Shown here: positions 5,333-5,689 of the stretch, one piece after another
Layout: every line of letters begins with the position of its first letter
Numbering within the stretch: position 1 is the first letter of the stretch
NCBI GenBank assembly: GCA_019418625.1
Contig: DYBL01000033.1
Span: 1 to 5,689 of the forward strand
Length of the DNA: 5,689 bases
Source: Clostridiales bacterium
GTDB taxonomy: Bacteria; Bacillota; Clostridia; Oscillospirales; Oscillospiraceae
Reading direction: 5' to 3'
Translations under genes and position numbers: made by a program
Notes under the pieces: generated by a model
What the model saw: the letters and a program-made list of their open reading frames with translations, nothing else
Databases searched by the model: none
What the model was told of the DNA's origin: nothing

Positions 5333-5689
5333 ATGACACAGGAAAAAACGCTGGGGTGCGTGCTCCTGGCTGCCGGCAGTGCCCGGCGCTATGGAGAAAA
5401 TAAGCTCCTGGCCGCCCTGGACGGGCGGAGTCTCATTCTGCGGGCCATGGAAGCGGTCCCGGCAGAACAAATGGAACGGGTGGTGGTAGTGACCGCCTAC
5501 CCGGAGATCATGCGTCTTGCTGCGGAATTTCACTTTGCCGCCATTTTCAATGATGACCCGTCCCTGGGTGCCAGCCACACCATCGCCCTGGGATTGACCC
5601 AGCTGCGGGATCTGGACGGCGTGATGTTTCTGGTGTGCGACCAGCCGCTTCTGCGGCGGGAGAGCGTGGCGGCCCTGACTGAGCTGTGG
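5333..5689 (+). CDS. mocA: MocA-like molybdopterin nucleotidyltransferase (5' part, runs off the window)
   Basis: The first 119 codons of a NTP-transferase-fold protein are present; family members are about 190-210 residues, so the C-terminal part is missing. MocA uses CTP to convert molybdopterin into the cytosine dinucleotide cofactor of xanthine-dehydrogenase-type enzymes. Visible motifs are the nucleotide-binding LLAAGSARRYGENKLL (11-26, with Lys24), VVVVTAY (50-56), NDDPSLGASHTIALGL (73-88), equivalent to the GLxxSL region, and FLVCDQPLL (99-107), where Asp103 is the likely metal ligand. AAAGGGGG (5316-5323) lies nine bases before the ATG. The gene is divergent from xdhA across 93 bp, which favours MocA over the guanylyltransferase MobA or another sugar/cofactor nucleotidyltransferase. 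The symbol rests on family and context, not on a diagnostic residue that I can verify. Confidence 0.8.
   Translation, partial: MTQEKTLGCVLLAAGSARRYGENKLLAALDGRSLILRAMEAVPAEQMERVVVVTAYPEIMRLAAEFHFAAIFNDDPSLGASHTIALGLTQLRDLDGVMFLVCDQPLLRRESVAALTELW

Noticed and set aside
1..5689. CRISPR array, tRNA or rRNA gene, insertion sequence, toxin-antitoxin or defence genes
   Set aside because: I saw no regularly spaced repeats, no tRNA-like fold, no transposase motif and no long terminal inverted repeats. Coding regions for known proteins fill nearly all of the window.

Overview
The window reads as an ordinary bacterial chromosome segment, GC-rich by eye, with strong purine-rich Shine-Dalgarno sites (AGGAGG types) ahead of nearly every gene. 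The pyrH-frr pair, the clostridial flavour of the proteins and the XdhABC/MocA neighbourhood suggest a GC-rich anaerobic Firmicute, perhaps a gut member of the Oscillospiraceae/Ruminococcaceae. That placement is an inference; no rRNA or other decisive marker is present.

Layout. Positions 1-1382 (minus strand) hold an essential housekeeping cluster: pyrH (UMP kinase), frr (ribosome recycling factor) and the first 15 codons of a following gene whose ATG overlaps the frr stop. By the conserved pyrH-frr-uppS order, that gene is probably uppS. Positions 1383-1553 are a non-coding spacer with a perfect 14-bp hairpin, probably the terminator of the upstream operon, and only weak promoter-like sequence for pyrH. 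Positions 1554-5239 (minus strand) are a compact operon, xdhA-xdhB-xdhC, encoding the molybdopterin, FAD and 2Fe-2S subunits of a three-subunit xanthine dehydrogenase, with the same gene order and nearly the same subunit sizes as I recall for E. coli XdhABC. Positions 5240-5332 are a 93-bp divergent intergenic region with a good sigma-70-type promoter facing right. From 5333 to the window end (plus strand) runs the first 119 codons of a MocA-like molybdopterin nucleotidyltransferase.

How the genes work together. XdhA, XdhB and XdhC should form one enzyme that hydroxylates hypoxanthine/xanthine-type substrates at the molybdenum centre and passes electrons through two 2Fe-2S clusters to FAD and then NAD+ or another acceptor. 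The divergent MocA-like protein would attach CMP to molybdopterin to make the dinucleotide cofactor used by this enzyme family. PyrH and Frr are unrelated to this metabolism and appear to be adjacent only by position.

No previously undescribed system is apparent. The points worth a second look are modest: the position of the xdh operon directly upstream of pyrH, where rpsB-tsf usually sits; xdhA and xdhB lying in the same frame, separated by one TAA that is part of the xdhB ribosome binding site; the lack of a U-tract on the terminator hairpin; and a short inverted repeat around the -35 box of the divergent promoter.
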